DNA of 64,000 nt from Deltaproteobacteria bacterium HGW-Deltaproteobacteria-13 (GTDB taxonomy: Bacteria; Desulfobacterota; Syntrophia; Syntrophales; Smithellaceae), in the NCBI GenBank assembly GCA_002840555.1, contig PHBJ01000012.1, positions 124,001-188,000 of the forward strand, written 5' to 3'. Shown here piece after piece: positions 57,102 through 64,000 of this stretch. The notes under the pieces are model-generated. The model saw only the letters and a list, made by a program, of their open reading frames with translations, was not told where the DNA came from and made no database searches. The translations under genes were made by a program, and so were the position numbers. Positions within the stretch are counted from its first letter, which is position 1; the number at the start of each line of letters is the position of its first letter.

Positions 57102-58103
57102 CTAAATCTCCTCAATGCCGCGGAGAGTTTCATACTCCATGACCGTGGACATGGCTTTGTTATCCACATCGAAACCTTCTTCATACGCCGCGGCAACCGG
57201 ATTGAGGCCGCCCAGCAGGATCATGCCGACTCTGTTGATATCCACATCGGTCTGGCAAATGGGTGCCCCGACAGTGCCTATGGAAAGAGCTCCGCGAATT
57301 CCCGCTTTATCAAAATCGGCGATGACGTTTTCTACCAGCGCGCGGCTGATCGATGGTATTTCGCGGAAGTTGGCCAGAATATTTCCTTCGCCTTTTTCCA
57401 CGACTTCTTTGACCGAGGTCATTTTGCCGCGAATAAAAATTTCCGATGGATCAAGCGATGAGCCGGAGTAATTGATCAGCTCGACAAATCTTAACGGCTC
57501 GCCGTTTTTTACCTGGAGTATTCCGCCGAACTTGGAATCAATGGGAATGCCGTATCTTAAAAACACACTGTTGATTAGAATGCTGCAAACCGTGGCTAAC
57601 CCGATTTTCCCTTCAGGAATAACCACATCGCCCAGCTTCTTTCCCGCCGGGGCAACGGCAACACGGTCGGAAACAGCTATTTTCTTTTTGAAAACCGGTT
57701 TCATCACCGCAAGAGCTTTTTTAAACTGATTTTGCGGGAAAAAAGAAATGTTGACAGGAACAAGACCTCGGCGCTTTTTGAGGTCGAAAGTTGTTTTGAA
57801 AGATAAAACATCAATGCGGGAAATGGAAAGGCTTATCTTATCCCGCACGCGGGCATTGGTAATTTCATCCAGTCCCAGATTGGTAATTGTTCTGCCGTCA
57901 CGACGGCCGATAAGTTTCGTCAGCCCTCTTTCATCCATCAGTTTCAGATGGTAGCGGACTGTTCGTTCACTTAATTGGATGCCCCGCTCTTCCATTTTTC
58001 TCGCGATGACGCGCGCGCCCAGTGATTCCGGGTTTTCATGGAGGATCTTTAAGATCAGAATGACTTTTCGTTCAATATCTTCCGGGTTAAAAAGTTGTTT
58101 CAT
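57102..58103 (-). CDS. NrpR-like transcriptional regulator (winged helix plus one NRD/DUF128 domain)
   Basis: The protein of 333 residues has an N-terminal winged helix (ARVIARKMEERGIQLSERTVRYHLKLMDERGLT, about residues 27-60). One NrpR regulatory domain (DUF128) follows, with MPVFKKK-type beta strands and GTVGAPICQTDVDINRVGMILLGGLNPVAAAYEEG near the end. NrpR is the global nitrogen repressor of methanogens and senses 2-oxoglutarate. Finding it next to gdhA makes a nitrogen role likely. The ATG at 58103 is preferred to a TTG at 58124. No SD is visible. Confidence 0.85.
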   Translation of the reverse strand: MKQLFNPEDIERKVILILKILHENPESLGARVIARKMEERGIQLSERTVRYHLKLMDERGLTKLIGRRDGRTITNLGLDEITNARVRDKISLSISRIDVLSFKTTFDLKKRRGLVPVNISFFPQNQFKKALAVMKPVFKKKIAVSDRVAVAPAGKKLGDVVIPEGKIGLATVCSILINSVFLRYGIPIDSKFGGILQVKNGEPLRFVELINYSGSSLDPSEIFIRGKMTSVKEVVEKGEGNILANFREIPSISRALVENVIADFDKAGIRGALSIGTVGAPICQTDVDINRVGMILLGGLNPVAAAYEEGFDVDNKAMSTVMEYETLRGIEEI

Positions 58104-58159
58104 AAGGTATAAGGCAATCGGCAATCGTTTGCCGTATTCCTAACGATAAAAAACAATCT

Positions 58160-58180
58160 TGTCAAATACAAAATTGTATT
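58160..58180 (-). promoter_or_regulatory. nrpR promoter -35 box with adjoining inverted repeat
   Basis: On the minus strand AATACAA-TT-TTGTATT (58180-58165), a perfect 7-bp inverted repeat, runs into a consensus -35 TTGACA (58165-58160). The -10 is not clear. The repeat is placed for autoregulation. Confidence 0.55.
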
Positions 58181-58286
58181 TTTTAAATTATTTTGATTCA
58201 AAAATGTACCGTTATGTTGAGACGGAAGAGCAGAAATTAAATATTGATTAATGATATCAAAGGTGTTTGTCTTAAGCGGTTTCTTT

Positions 58287-58991
58287 TCAGACCGTTCCGT
58301 CTAAGAACTTTTTTCTTTTAGACGGTGTATATCTTTCAATCGCGTAACGCAGCATGGTGCGGGGCATTGTCCGGCAATGCGCTTTTAAAAAAGATTCCGC
58401 GCGCTCAATATCACGCTTTCCCGCTTCGCGCAGCATCCAGCCGACGGCCTTGTGAATTAAGTCTTCTTTATCTTTCAGTAAAAGCTCCGCGATTTTGAGC
58501 GCATCGTCGAACTGTTTGTATTTGATAAAATAAAAAGTGGCGAGCACCGCAATGCGCCGCTCCCATAGACTTTTTGATTTTACCAGACGATAGAGTGTCT
58601 TTCTGCTTTTTGTAAAAAGATACGCTCCCACAATTTTAGGCGCGGAAACATCCACCAGGTCCCAGTTGTTAATGCAATCTGTGTTTGCCAGATAAAGGTC
58701 ATAGATTTTCTTTCGAATGGTTTCGTCACCTTTGGCAAAGGCGTTGACAAACAAGATGAGAACGAAGAGCCTTTCTTCATGGAAAGGAGATTTCAAAAGC
58801 AACAAGGCTTCCTCAAGCGGCAGATTTCTGAATTCTTCAGCCAGTTTCCGCACTGCCGGAACACGAATGCCCAGAAAAATATCTCCTTCACCATATTGAC
58901 CGGCGCCGGTTTTAAAAAATCCCTGCAGAAACCGGGCGTCTTTCTTATCACCCATTTTTTGCAGGCGTTTGCTGATTTCGTTTGCATTCAT
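58287..58991 (-). CDS. AlkD-like DNA alkylation repair protein (HEAT-like)
   Basis: The 234-residue protein has the AlkD/DNA_alkylation fold of helical repeats: FFKTGAGQYGEGDIFLGIRVPAVRKLAEEF, NWDLVDVSAPKIVGAYL, WERRIAVLATFYFIK, KAVGWMLREAGKRD. AlkD excises alkylated purines without base flipping. The start at 58991 (1 base after the cupin stop, translationally coupled) fits the family's usual start; an upstream in-frame Met at 59045 adds atypical sequence. Confidence 0.92.
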   Translation of the reverse strand: MNANEISKRLQKMGDKKDARFLQGFFKTGAGQYGEGDIFLGIRVPAVRKLAEEFRNLPLEEALLLLKSPFHEERLFVLILFVNAFAKGDETIRKKIYDLYLANTDCINNWDLVDVSAPKIVGAYLFTKSRKTLYRLVKSKSLWERRIAVLATFYFIKYKQFDDALKIAELLLKDKEDLIHKAVGWMLREAGKRDIERAESFLKAHCRTMPRTMLRYAIERYTPSKRKKFLDGTV

Positions 58992-58992
58992 A

Positions 58993-59328
58993 TTATTTAA
59001 CTTTTTGCGGCAGATATTCATCGCGCACGGGTGAAAAAACCTCAACGGCGACAGATTCTTTCAATATCTCAGCGCTGTGCGAAGTATTACCCGGGATACA
59101 CCAGCTGTCTCCCTTGTTAACTTCAAATACCTGTTTGCCGATAGTCAGCCGGATTTTTCCCTCCGTCAGATAACCTGTCTGTTCATGAAGATGAGCGTGT
59201 TTTGGCAATACCGCACCGGCATCCATTCTGAATTCGGTAAAAAGGGTCTTTTCTCCATAGACAAGCGTTTTGAGCTTTATTCCCGGCAGGACTTCTTTAA
59301 ATCCGTTTTGATCCGCTTTGTAAAACAA
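58993..59328 (-). CDS. Cupin-domain protein
   Basis: The 111-residue protein is a single cupin barrel with metal-site motif 1 (AVLPKHAHLHEQTGYLTEG) and motif 2 (WCIPGNTSHSAEI). It starts at TTG with AGGAG 7 bases upstream; the only nearby ATG is out of frame. Small cupins bind a metal and a small ligand. The function is unknown. It is followed directly by the alkD-like gene. Confidence 0.88.
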   Translation of the reverse strand: MFYKADQNGFKEVLPGIKLKTLVYGEKTLFTEFRMDAGAVLPKHAHLHEQTGYLTEGKIRLTIGKQVFEVNKGDSWCIPGNTSHSAEILKESVAVEVFSPVRDEYLPQKVK

Positions 59329-59341
59329 TCGTCATCTCCTT

Positions 59342-59743
59342 TTATTGGATTATTGTATTGACGTGTATTTCCGGCGGTGAGAAAAGATGCTTTCTCACCG
59401 AACAGGTATCGGCGGCTTTGATGACCGCGGCTTTATATTTTTCGGGAAAATCAGGAGGCAGAACGATATCAAGATTTATTTTTTCTGCCATGTGTGTTGA
59501 GTCATTGCGAAAAACAGTTTGAACGATTCTAATGTTGTCCGTCGGGATGGAACGTGATTGACAGAAGGATGCCACGTAAAATCCGGCGCAGGTGCCGAGA
59601 GAGGCCAGGAAAAGTTCGAAAGGCGAGGGCGCGGTATTTTCTCCGCCATCCGCTTTCGGCTGATCCGAATGAATCGTAAAATCCCGGAAATGTGCGGACA
59701 CTTTTTTATTGCCGTCAAATGTAATGTCAAATTTTGATTCCAT
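59342..59743 (-). CDS. OsmC-family protein
   Basis: The 133-residue protein has the OsmC/Ohr fold (DQPKADGGENTAPSPFELFLASLGTCAGFYVASFCQSRSIP; Cys in GTCAG; second conserved Cys in ADTCSVRK). Both cysteines of the peroxidase pair are present, so organic peroxide reduction is plausible. AGGAGG lies upstream. It precedes the cupin gene by 13 bases. Confidence 0.92.
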   Translation of the reverse strand: MESKFDITFDGNKKVSAHFRDFTIHSDQPKADGGENTAPSPFELFLASLGTCAGFYVASFCQSRSIPTDNIRIVQTVFRNDSTHMAEKINLDIVLPPDFPEKYKAAVIKAADTCSVRKHLFSPPEIHVNTIIQ

Positions 59744-59784
59744 GATTTATACCTCCTCAAAAAATGCAAAACTTCAGTTGACTA

Positions 59785-60381
59785 TCATGCTTTGGGAAAA
59801 AATTTATTAATATCTTTTGTTACTGAGTCCAACCATTTTTTACGCCGGGTTTCTGAACTGGTGACAACGACATTGAACATCCGGCGCTGGAAGTTATCGA
59901 CACCGCAGAGGCCGAAGATGCAATTCTTCCAGATCGTCTCCAGCGGATCGCCGAAAACATCTCTTTCTCTTTTGGTTTTAGTGTTGGAAGTGTTGTAAAC
60001 GAGCGCCGCCTTCGCTTTGAGCAACCCTTTGGGGACACCTTCACCGGAATCGCCCTCCAGAAATTCGTAAGCCACATCGGGACGGATCACACGATCCACC
60101 CATCCTTTAAGAATAGCCGGAGGCTGCCCCCACCAGTTGGGATGAACAATAATAATTCCATCCGCCGCCGCGATTTTTTGGCAATGTTTTTTTATTTTAG
60201 CAGGCAGTTTGGCGTCATTTGAAATTTCTTCGGTGGGAAGAAGCGGATCAAATTTTTCCCGATACAGATCATGAAAAAAGACTTTGTGCCCGTTTACCTT
60301 CAGCGCTTCAACCGCCGTTTTAGCAATGGCGTGGTTAAAGCTTCCGGGATCAGGATGGGCAAGGATGAGGGAGATTTTCAT
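59785..60381 (-). CDS. NAD(P)H:quinone oxidoreductase (flavodoxin_2 family)
   Basis: The 198-residue protein has the flavodoxin_2 pattern: ILAHPDPGSFNHAIAKTA, IIIVHPNWWGQPPAILKGWVDRV, and NFQRRMFNVVVTSS. It reduces quinones by two electrons with FAD or FMN. No strong SD. It follows the nuclease-like gene at 60394 by 12 bases and may be in the same transcript. Confidence 0.93.
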   Translation of the reverse strand: MKISLILAHPDPGSFNHAIAKTAVEALKVNGHKVFFHDLYREKFDPLLPTEEISNDAKLPAKIKKHCQKIAAADGIIIVHPNWWGQPPAILKGWVDRVIRPDVAYEFLEGDSGEGVPKGLLKAKAALVYNTSNTKTKRERDVFGDPLETIWKNCIFGLCGVDNFQRRMFNVVVTSSETRRKKWLDSVTKDINKFFPKA

Positions 60382-60393
60382 TAACTACAACCA

Positions 60394-60903
60394 TTAATCT
60401 TCATACGGTCCGAGGAAACGTTCACCGTTGAAGTGAATCAAATGAGTAGGTGATTCGGCAACCCAAACCTCAGTTTCCCAGGAAATGTCTGTTAAGTACT
60501 TCAACATGGCGTGTCGATCCATGAATGCTGTAACAAAAACCAGACCGGCTGAAGATTTGGCAAATAATTTCTTCAATTCCTGCCGCCGTTTGGGGTTAAC
60601 CGGGCCATGACTGGTTACCGCTTCAATCAGCACGAGCCAGTTCCTTTTTACATGATGCACAACAACATCGGGCATCTTGCCGTGTTCTTCTATCATAACG
60701 CCAAGAGAAGCCAGCTTCTCAGCATCGTAATAAGCCAATATTGAATGAGAATCTCGGACATAAATTGCGTGGCCACCGGGTGTGAATAGTGAACAGAAAT
60801 CTTTGATAATTTTCTTTATCAGAATATTCTGCCCACCCGGAGAAAGCTTGATTTTCTGACCTTCTGCAAACTGGATGGGCAATCTTTGCATCTTCCTTTC
60901 CAT
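60394..60903 (-). CDS. BsuBI/PstI-type restriction endonuclease, catalytic domain only
   Basis: The 169-residue protein matches the C-terminal nuclease domain of the BsuBI/PstI family: MPDVVVHHVKRNWLVLIEAV (Asp79, Glu94), NPKRRQELKKLF, VTAFMDRHAMLKYL and ETEVWVAESPTHLIHFNGERFLG. The N-terminal helical domain of full-length enzymes (around 300 residues) is absent, and the 132 bases upstream do not encode it. It may be a separate small nuclease or a partner of the gene at 61036. It lies in a locus with a DNA methyltransferase. Confidence 0.88.
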   Translation of the reverse strand: MERKMQRLPIQFAEGQKIKLSPGGQNILIKKIIKDFCSLFTPGGHAIYVRDSHSILAYYDAEKLASLGVMIEEHGKMPDVVVHHVKRNWLVLIEAVTSHGPVNPKRRQELKKLFAKSSAGLVFVTAFMDRHAMLKYLTDISWETEVWVAESPTHLIHFNGERFLGPYED

Positions 60904-61035
60904 AATATCACCAATGGCTCATAGGAATTGTTTAATACATTGCTACATTCACGACATGTACGCATGATCCAATATATTTAAAGATTGAAAAGCCATAGTA
61001 AATTCTTTTAAACAGATTTGTCTTTTTCATCTAGA

Positions 61036-61833
61036 TCAAAAAGACCTTTCCCTGTAGGTTTGCAAGTCATCATCTGTCATTTCTTCGGGATCGACAAGGT
61101 GGTAATGCTTCTCGGATGATACGGCGATGCCATGATCATTCTCCTCGAAGGCAAATAATGCAATACAATTATCTTTAATGAATTGTGCGGCAATTGGACG
61201 GCAAATCAATGATGCAAATTTTCTGTTACATAAAGCGAAATCCTGTTCTATTTGCACTATGCCAAGCTGATCACTTCCACCTTTCGCTTGCACCGGAAAA
61301 ACATATTGTGCTCCCCGTTGATCCACTCCGATATATATCTCATCCGTCTCAATTTGCCCCATTTCGGGAACGGTAGTCCTTAGGTGATTCTGTAGAGAGT
61401 AACAAGTGACGCCCGTAAATATATCGACAAGGCGATTATATCGTATGATTGCAAGCAAAGCTTGTTCATCGTTCAAGGCGTATCTCAAAATTATTCCAGG
61501 CGTGGCGTCCGGAATTTTTGTTTCCGCAAGCAATTCATTTGGAAGAATTCGTGGCATTGATGATAATGAAAATTTATATTTGGCTTTTCCAATAGGTCTA
61601 ATGACCCACTCCAACCCTTCCGGCGCATATTTTTTTATCGATTCAGGTAAACATGCGCGATAACGGAAACTGTATAATACGTCACCAAGATTTTTAGGAA
61701 GAGAGATCCCCAGTTTTTTTGCCGTTTGAACAAGGTCATTTCTTTCGAACAGAACTTCTTTGTCGCCCTTCTTGTATTTGTGAGAAAAGATACTTTCTAT
61801 AATGAGCGTATAACGGTTTTTTGGTTTTACCAT
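61036..61833 (-). CDS. Putative restriction endonuclease (PD-(D/E)XK-like), family not recognised
   Basis: The 265-residue protein has an N-terminal helical or winged part (residues 1-95). Its C-terminal half has TDEIYIGV (Asp164/Glu165) followed by YVFPVQAKGGSD (Gln182, Lys184), which looks like a PD-(D/E)XK nuclease core with QxK. It ends near the BsuBI/PstI-like gene and starts 21 bases after the methyltransferase gene. I do not recognise the family. It may supply DNA-binding for its small neighbour, or be the main endonuclease. Confidence 0.75.
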   Translation of the reverse strand: MVKPKNRYTLIIESIFSHKYKKGDKEVLFERNDLVQTAKKLGISLPKNLGDVLYSFRYRACLPESIKKYAPEGLEWVIRPIGKAKYKFSLSSMPRILPNELLAETKIPDATPGIILRYALNDEQALLAIIRYNRLVDIFTGVTCYSLQNHLRTTVPEMGQIETDEIYIGVDQRGAQYVFPVQAKGGSDQLGIVQIEQDFALCNRKFASLICRPIAAQFIKDNCIALFAFEENDHGIAVSSEKHYHLVDPEEMTDDDLQTYRERSF

Positions 61834-61854
61834 ATGTGCCTCCCTTAGCTGTAT

Positions 61855-63162
61855 TTATCCAGGCCATCTTAGAACAACAACTTCCTCACGCATTTGTTTT
61901 TTTGTTGCGGTTGCTAATCTTGTTCTAAATAAATCCAAACTTACGACTTCATAACCTAAAGATTGTGCTATATCCGCAAGCAGTTCACCCGTTTTAATTA
62001 ATATCTGTAAATAGGATGCTTGATCTCCAACGACATATCCCAGGTAAGCGCCAGGCTTCAAAAAAGTCCTTAATTCGGCTAAGTGCCTTGCCATTCCGCC
62101 AAAGTAAAGCTTTGTTACTTTGCCATATAACTTTTCAAACCCGGACGTCTTGCCTAATAGTATTCTTTTACTCTCGATCTCGTCCGCTATTCTTTGAATT
62201 TCCGCATGCCCTGCCACCCACAAATCATCATCATCACCTTTATAAACGTTCCTTGTATTGGAACGTAATAAAGTTCTTTTCAATGACTGGAGTTCTTTCT
62301 TGTCATTAATAAATCCTAGAATGACGGACTCCAATCTGGTGGTACGTGTATAATCCTTTTCATTGGGATATGGTGGCGAGGTAAAAACCGCATCAATACT
62401 TTTAGGTTCCAGTAGGCTGCAAACTTGTCTTGAATCGGCTTTATGCACGATCGAATGCGTATAATTTCGATCAGCCCGGTCTATATCACGTGCCATAATA
62501 TCTATTTCCGACAACCAGCTTTCGACAACAGGAGCATCACTTTTTTTATTGCGATGAACACCGACTTCCGGACCGAAATGTAAATTACTGATACTGAAAA
62601 CCAGTGATTTAGCCAGTGCCAGTAACTCATGATTATAAAAAAGCGATTCTTTCTCCTTGTTTATTTGTTCTAGAAGAATCAATGCTTTGTGCAAGGGAAG
62701 CGGACTAATCGAATCCGTTAAAAGTAAAGCTTCCGCCTCTGTGGGTAATTTGCGCAAATTCTCCAAATTGCTCTTCTTTATTTTTTCCTTTGCGCATTCA
62801 GAAATGCAATGGGCATGTTTAAGCAATTCCTCAGAATTGAGATTCCAATCACTTTTTACACAACTTGCAAAATGAGCCATCGGGTTCGGCTCAATCCCGA
62901 TTGAATTAATACGACCCAATTTAGCTTCAACTATCGTAGTACCTGTGCCACAAAACGGGTCTAATATGGTCTGTCCATTTTGTAGTCGAAACTTATACAG
63001 ATAATCTCTAACAAGATGAGGCGGGAATGAAAGGACAAACCTATACCAATTATGGAACATTTTGTCGCCGTTATCGATTTTGTTTGCAAGGCCATTTGAT
63101 CTCAGGAGTTGAAATTTATTATCCATATGATCATATAATTTTGTTTGAACAGTTAAGCTCAT
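61855..63162 (-). CDS. DNA methyltransferase (amino-group, N4-C or N6-A)
   Basis: The 435-residue protein has the SAM motif LDPFCGTGTTIVEA (motif I, residues 68-80) and the catalytic TSPPYPNEKDY (motif IV, 261-271). The order motif I then IV, about 190 residues apart, is not the beta-class order although DPFCGTGTT is a beta-like wording. SPPY often marks N4-cytosine enzymes, so the base is uncertain. It should protect host DNA against the nuclease gene(s) downstream. Confidence 0.93.
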   Translation of the reverse strand: MSLTVQTKLYDHMDNKFQLLRSNGLANKIDNGDKMFHNWYRFVLSFPPHLVRDYLYKFRLQNGQTILDPFCGTGTTIVEAKLGRINSIGIEPNPMAHFASCVKSDWNLNSEELLKHAHCISECAKEKIKKSNLENLRKLPTEAEALLLTDSISPLPLHKALILLEQINKEKESLFYNHELLALAKSLVFSISNLHFGPEVGVHRNKKSDAPVVESWLSEIDIMARDIDRADRNYTHSIVHKADSRQVCSLLEPKSIDAVFTSPPYPNEKDYTRTTRLESVILGFINDKKELQSLKRTLLRSNTRNVYKGDDDDLWVAGHAEIQRIADEIESKRILLGKTSGFEKLYGKVTKLYFGGMARHLAELRTFLKPGAYLGYVVGDQASYLQILIKTGELLADIAQSLGYEVVSLDLFRTRLATATKKQMREEVVVLRWPG

Positions 63163-63192
63163 TAATCACCTTACATTATTACTAATATTATT

Positions 63193-64000
63193 TCACTGCA
63201 CCAGCAGTTTTTCCAGCGCAGGGAAAACTTTGCCCAAGTTTTCCGGCTGGGAGCCGCCGGCCTGAGCCATGTCGGGACGGCCGCCGCCGCTGCCGCCGAC
63301 CAGCGGAGCCAGTTCCTTGATAATATTTCCGGCGTGATATTTTCCGGCTAAATCCTTGGTCACCATGCACAGGAGCATTACTTTTTCACCGGTTTTGCTG
63401 CCCAGAAGGATAACGCCCGATTCCAGCTTGTCGCGCAGTTTATCGCCGAAGTCGCGCAGTGTCTTGGCGTCAGCAATGCTTATTTCCACTGCCAGCACTT
63501 TCACCCCATTGATTTCCTTTATCTGACTCATCAGATCGCCTGAATCCTTAGCTGCTAGTTTTCCCTTAAGCGCTTCAATTTCTTTTTCCAGTTCCTTTGT
63601 ATGCTTAAGCATTTTTTCGGCTCGGTCATAAACTTCCAGTTGACCGGCTTTGAACAACCCCGCTGTGCGTTTTAATTCTTCTTCAGTGTTTTGTGCGTGA
63701 GTGAGAGCCGCTCTGCCGGTTACCGCTTCGATTCTGCGGACACCCGCGGCAATGGCCGATTCATGCAAAACTTTTAAAAGACCGATATCGCCGGTGCGTT
63801 TTACATGCGTGCCGCCGCAAAGCTCCATACTCAATTCGCCATCTATTCCCATTTTTACTATACGTACTGTGTCTCCATATTTCTCGTCAAATACAGCTGT
63901 TGCGCCGGTTTTTAGCGCATCTTCCAAAGAACATACTTCTGTTTGCACTGGACGATTTGAACGAATCATATCATTGACGATGGTTTCCACTCGCCGCATT
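63193..64000 (-). CDS. alaS: Alanyl-tRNA synthetase, C-terminal part (N-terminus outside window)
   Basis: The C-terminal 268 residues are inside the window; the gene continues past 64000. The editing-domain metal motif CGGTHVKRTGDIG is present, then a long coiled linker (EKMLKHTKELEKEIEALKGK) and the C-Ala domain (GGSGGGRPDMAQAGG, the DHHA1 glycine-rich motif). AlaS charges and proofreads tRNA-Ala. The methyltransferase gene starts 30 bases after its stop. Confidence 0.97.
   Translation of the reverse strand, partial: MRRVETIVNDMIRSNRPVQTEVCSLEDALKTGATAVFDEKYGDTVRIVKMGIDGELSMELCGGTHVKRTGDIGLLKVLHESAIAAGVRRIEAVTGRAALTHAQNTEEELKRTAGLFKAGQLEVYDRAEKMLKHTKELEKEIEALKGKLAAKDSGDLMSQIKEINGVKVLAVEISIADAKTLRDFGDKLRDKLESGVILLGSKTGEKVMLLCMVTKDLAGKYHAGNIIKELAPLVGGSGGGRPDMAQAGGSQPENLGKVFPALEKLLVQ

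Noticed and set aside
60904-61035. Missing N-terminal half of the BsuBI/PstI enzyme encoded just upstream by a frameshift
   Set aside because: The 132 bases are too short for the missing domain and give no related sequence in any minus-strand frame.

Overview
The window looks like chromosomal DNA of a strictly anaerobic deltaproteobacterium (Desulfobacterota), most likely a Syntrophales relative such as Syntrophus or Smithella. This rests on gene content and order, not on a database match. The clues are an F1Fo ATP synthase operon with paired b-type subunits but no a or c subunit, ferredoxin-linked oxidoreductases, hypA/hypB, a bacterial NrpR-type nitrogen regulator, and intergenic DNA full of short palindromic and near-heptameric repeats. 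Three tRNA genes are present (Leu-CAA, Ala-GGC, Glu-UUC). There is no rRNA, CRISPR array or transposase gene.

Layout. 1-4.0 kb (minus): surface polysaccharide genes (Wzz-like, Wza-like, FlaA1/CapD-like dehydratase) separated by repeat-rich spacers. 4.5-4.8 kb: divergent tRNA-Leu and tRNA-Ala. 4.8-6.4 kb (minus): a PpiD/SurA-type periplasmic folding factor. 6.6-12.9 kb (plus): the rod-shape set mreB, mreC, mreD, PBP2 and rodA, then a bactofilin. 13.3-19.3 kb (plus): ATP synthase genes b', b, delta, alpha, gamma, beta, epsilon with a clear terminator. 19.4-20.9 kb: two outer-membrane beta-barrel paralogs. 21-27 kb: M16C peptidase, rhomboid protease, RNA m5U methyltransferase, a Lys/Ala-rich protein and tRNA-Glu. 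27.4-29.5 kb: two tandem secreted START-like proteins and a Rho_N-like protein.

29.5-37.4 kb (minus) is the most distinctive region. It is an ArsR-led array with a small CxxC thioredoxin-like protein, an ArsP-type permease, a radical SAM/SPASM protein, a TauE-type exporter, an FmdE-like protein, a secreted thioredoxin, CcdA, an ACR3 arsenite carrier and a VKOR-DsbA fusion. It reads as an arsenic (or related metalloid) efflux module joined to a transmembrane thiol-redox relay. It also holds a decayed 3' end of a second ArsP gene.

37.6-45.6 kb is accessory: flavodoxin, PAS/HD-GYP signalling protein, transglutaminase, an A+T-rich glycosyltransferase, and two DUF2378-like paralogs on either side of a G+C-rich Fsr-type transporter. 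45.8-52.2 kb (minus): hypA, a large GltD-like iron-sulfur flavoprotein, hypB, an old-yellow-enzyme/FAD oxidoreductase and a 46-residue aconitase-X-like N-terminal fragment. 52.8-58.1 kb: a PEP/pyruvate-binding protein with a degenerate KaiC-like N-terminus, then gdhA downstream of an nrpR-like regulator. 58.3-60.4 kb: AlkD-like, cupin, OsmC and quinone reductase genes. 60.4-63.2 kb: a restriction-modification locus with one methyltransferase and two nuclease-like genes. The window ends inside alaS.
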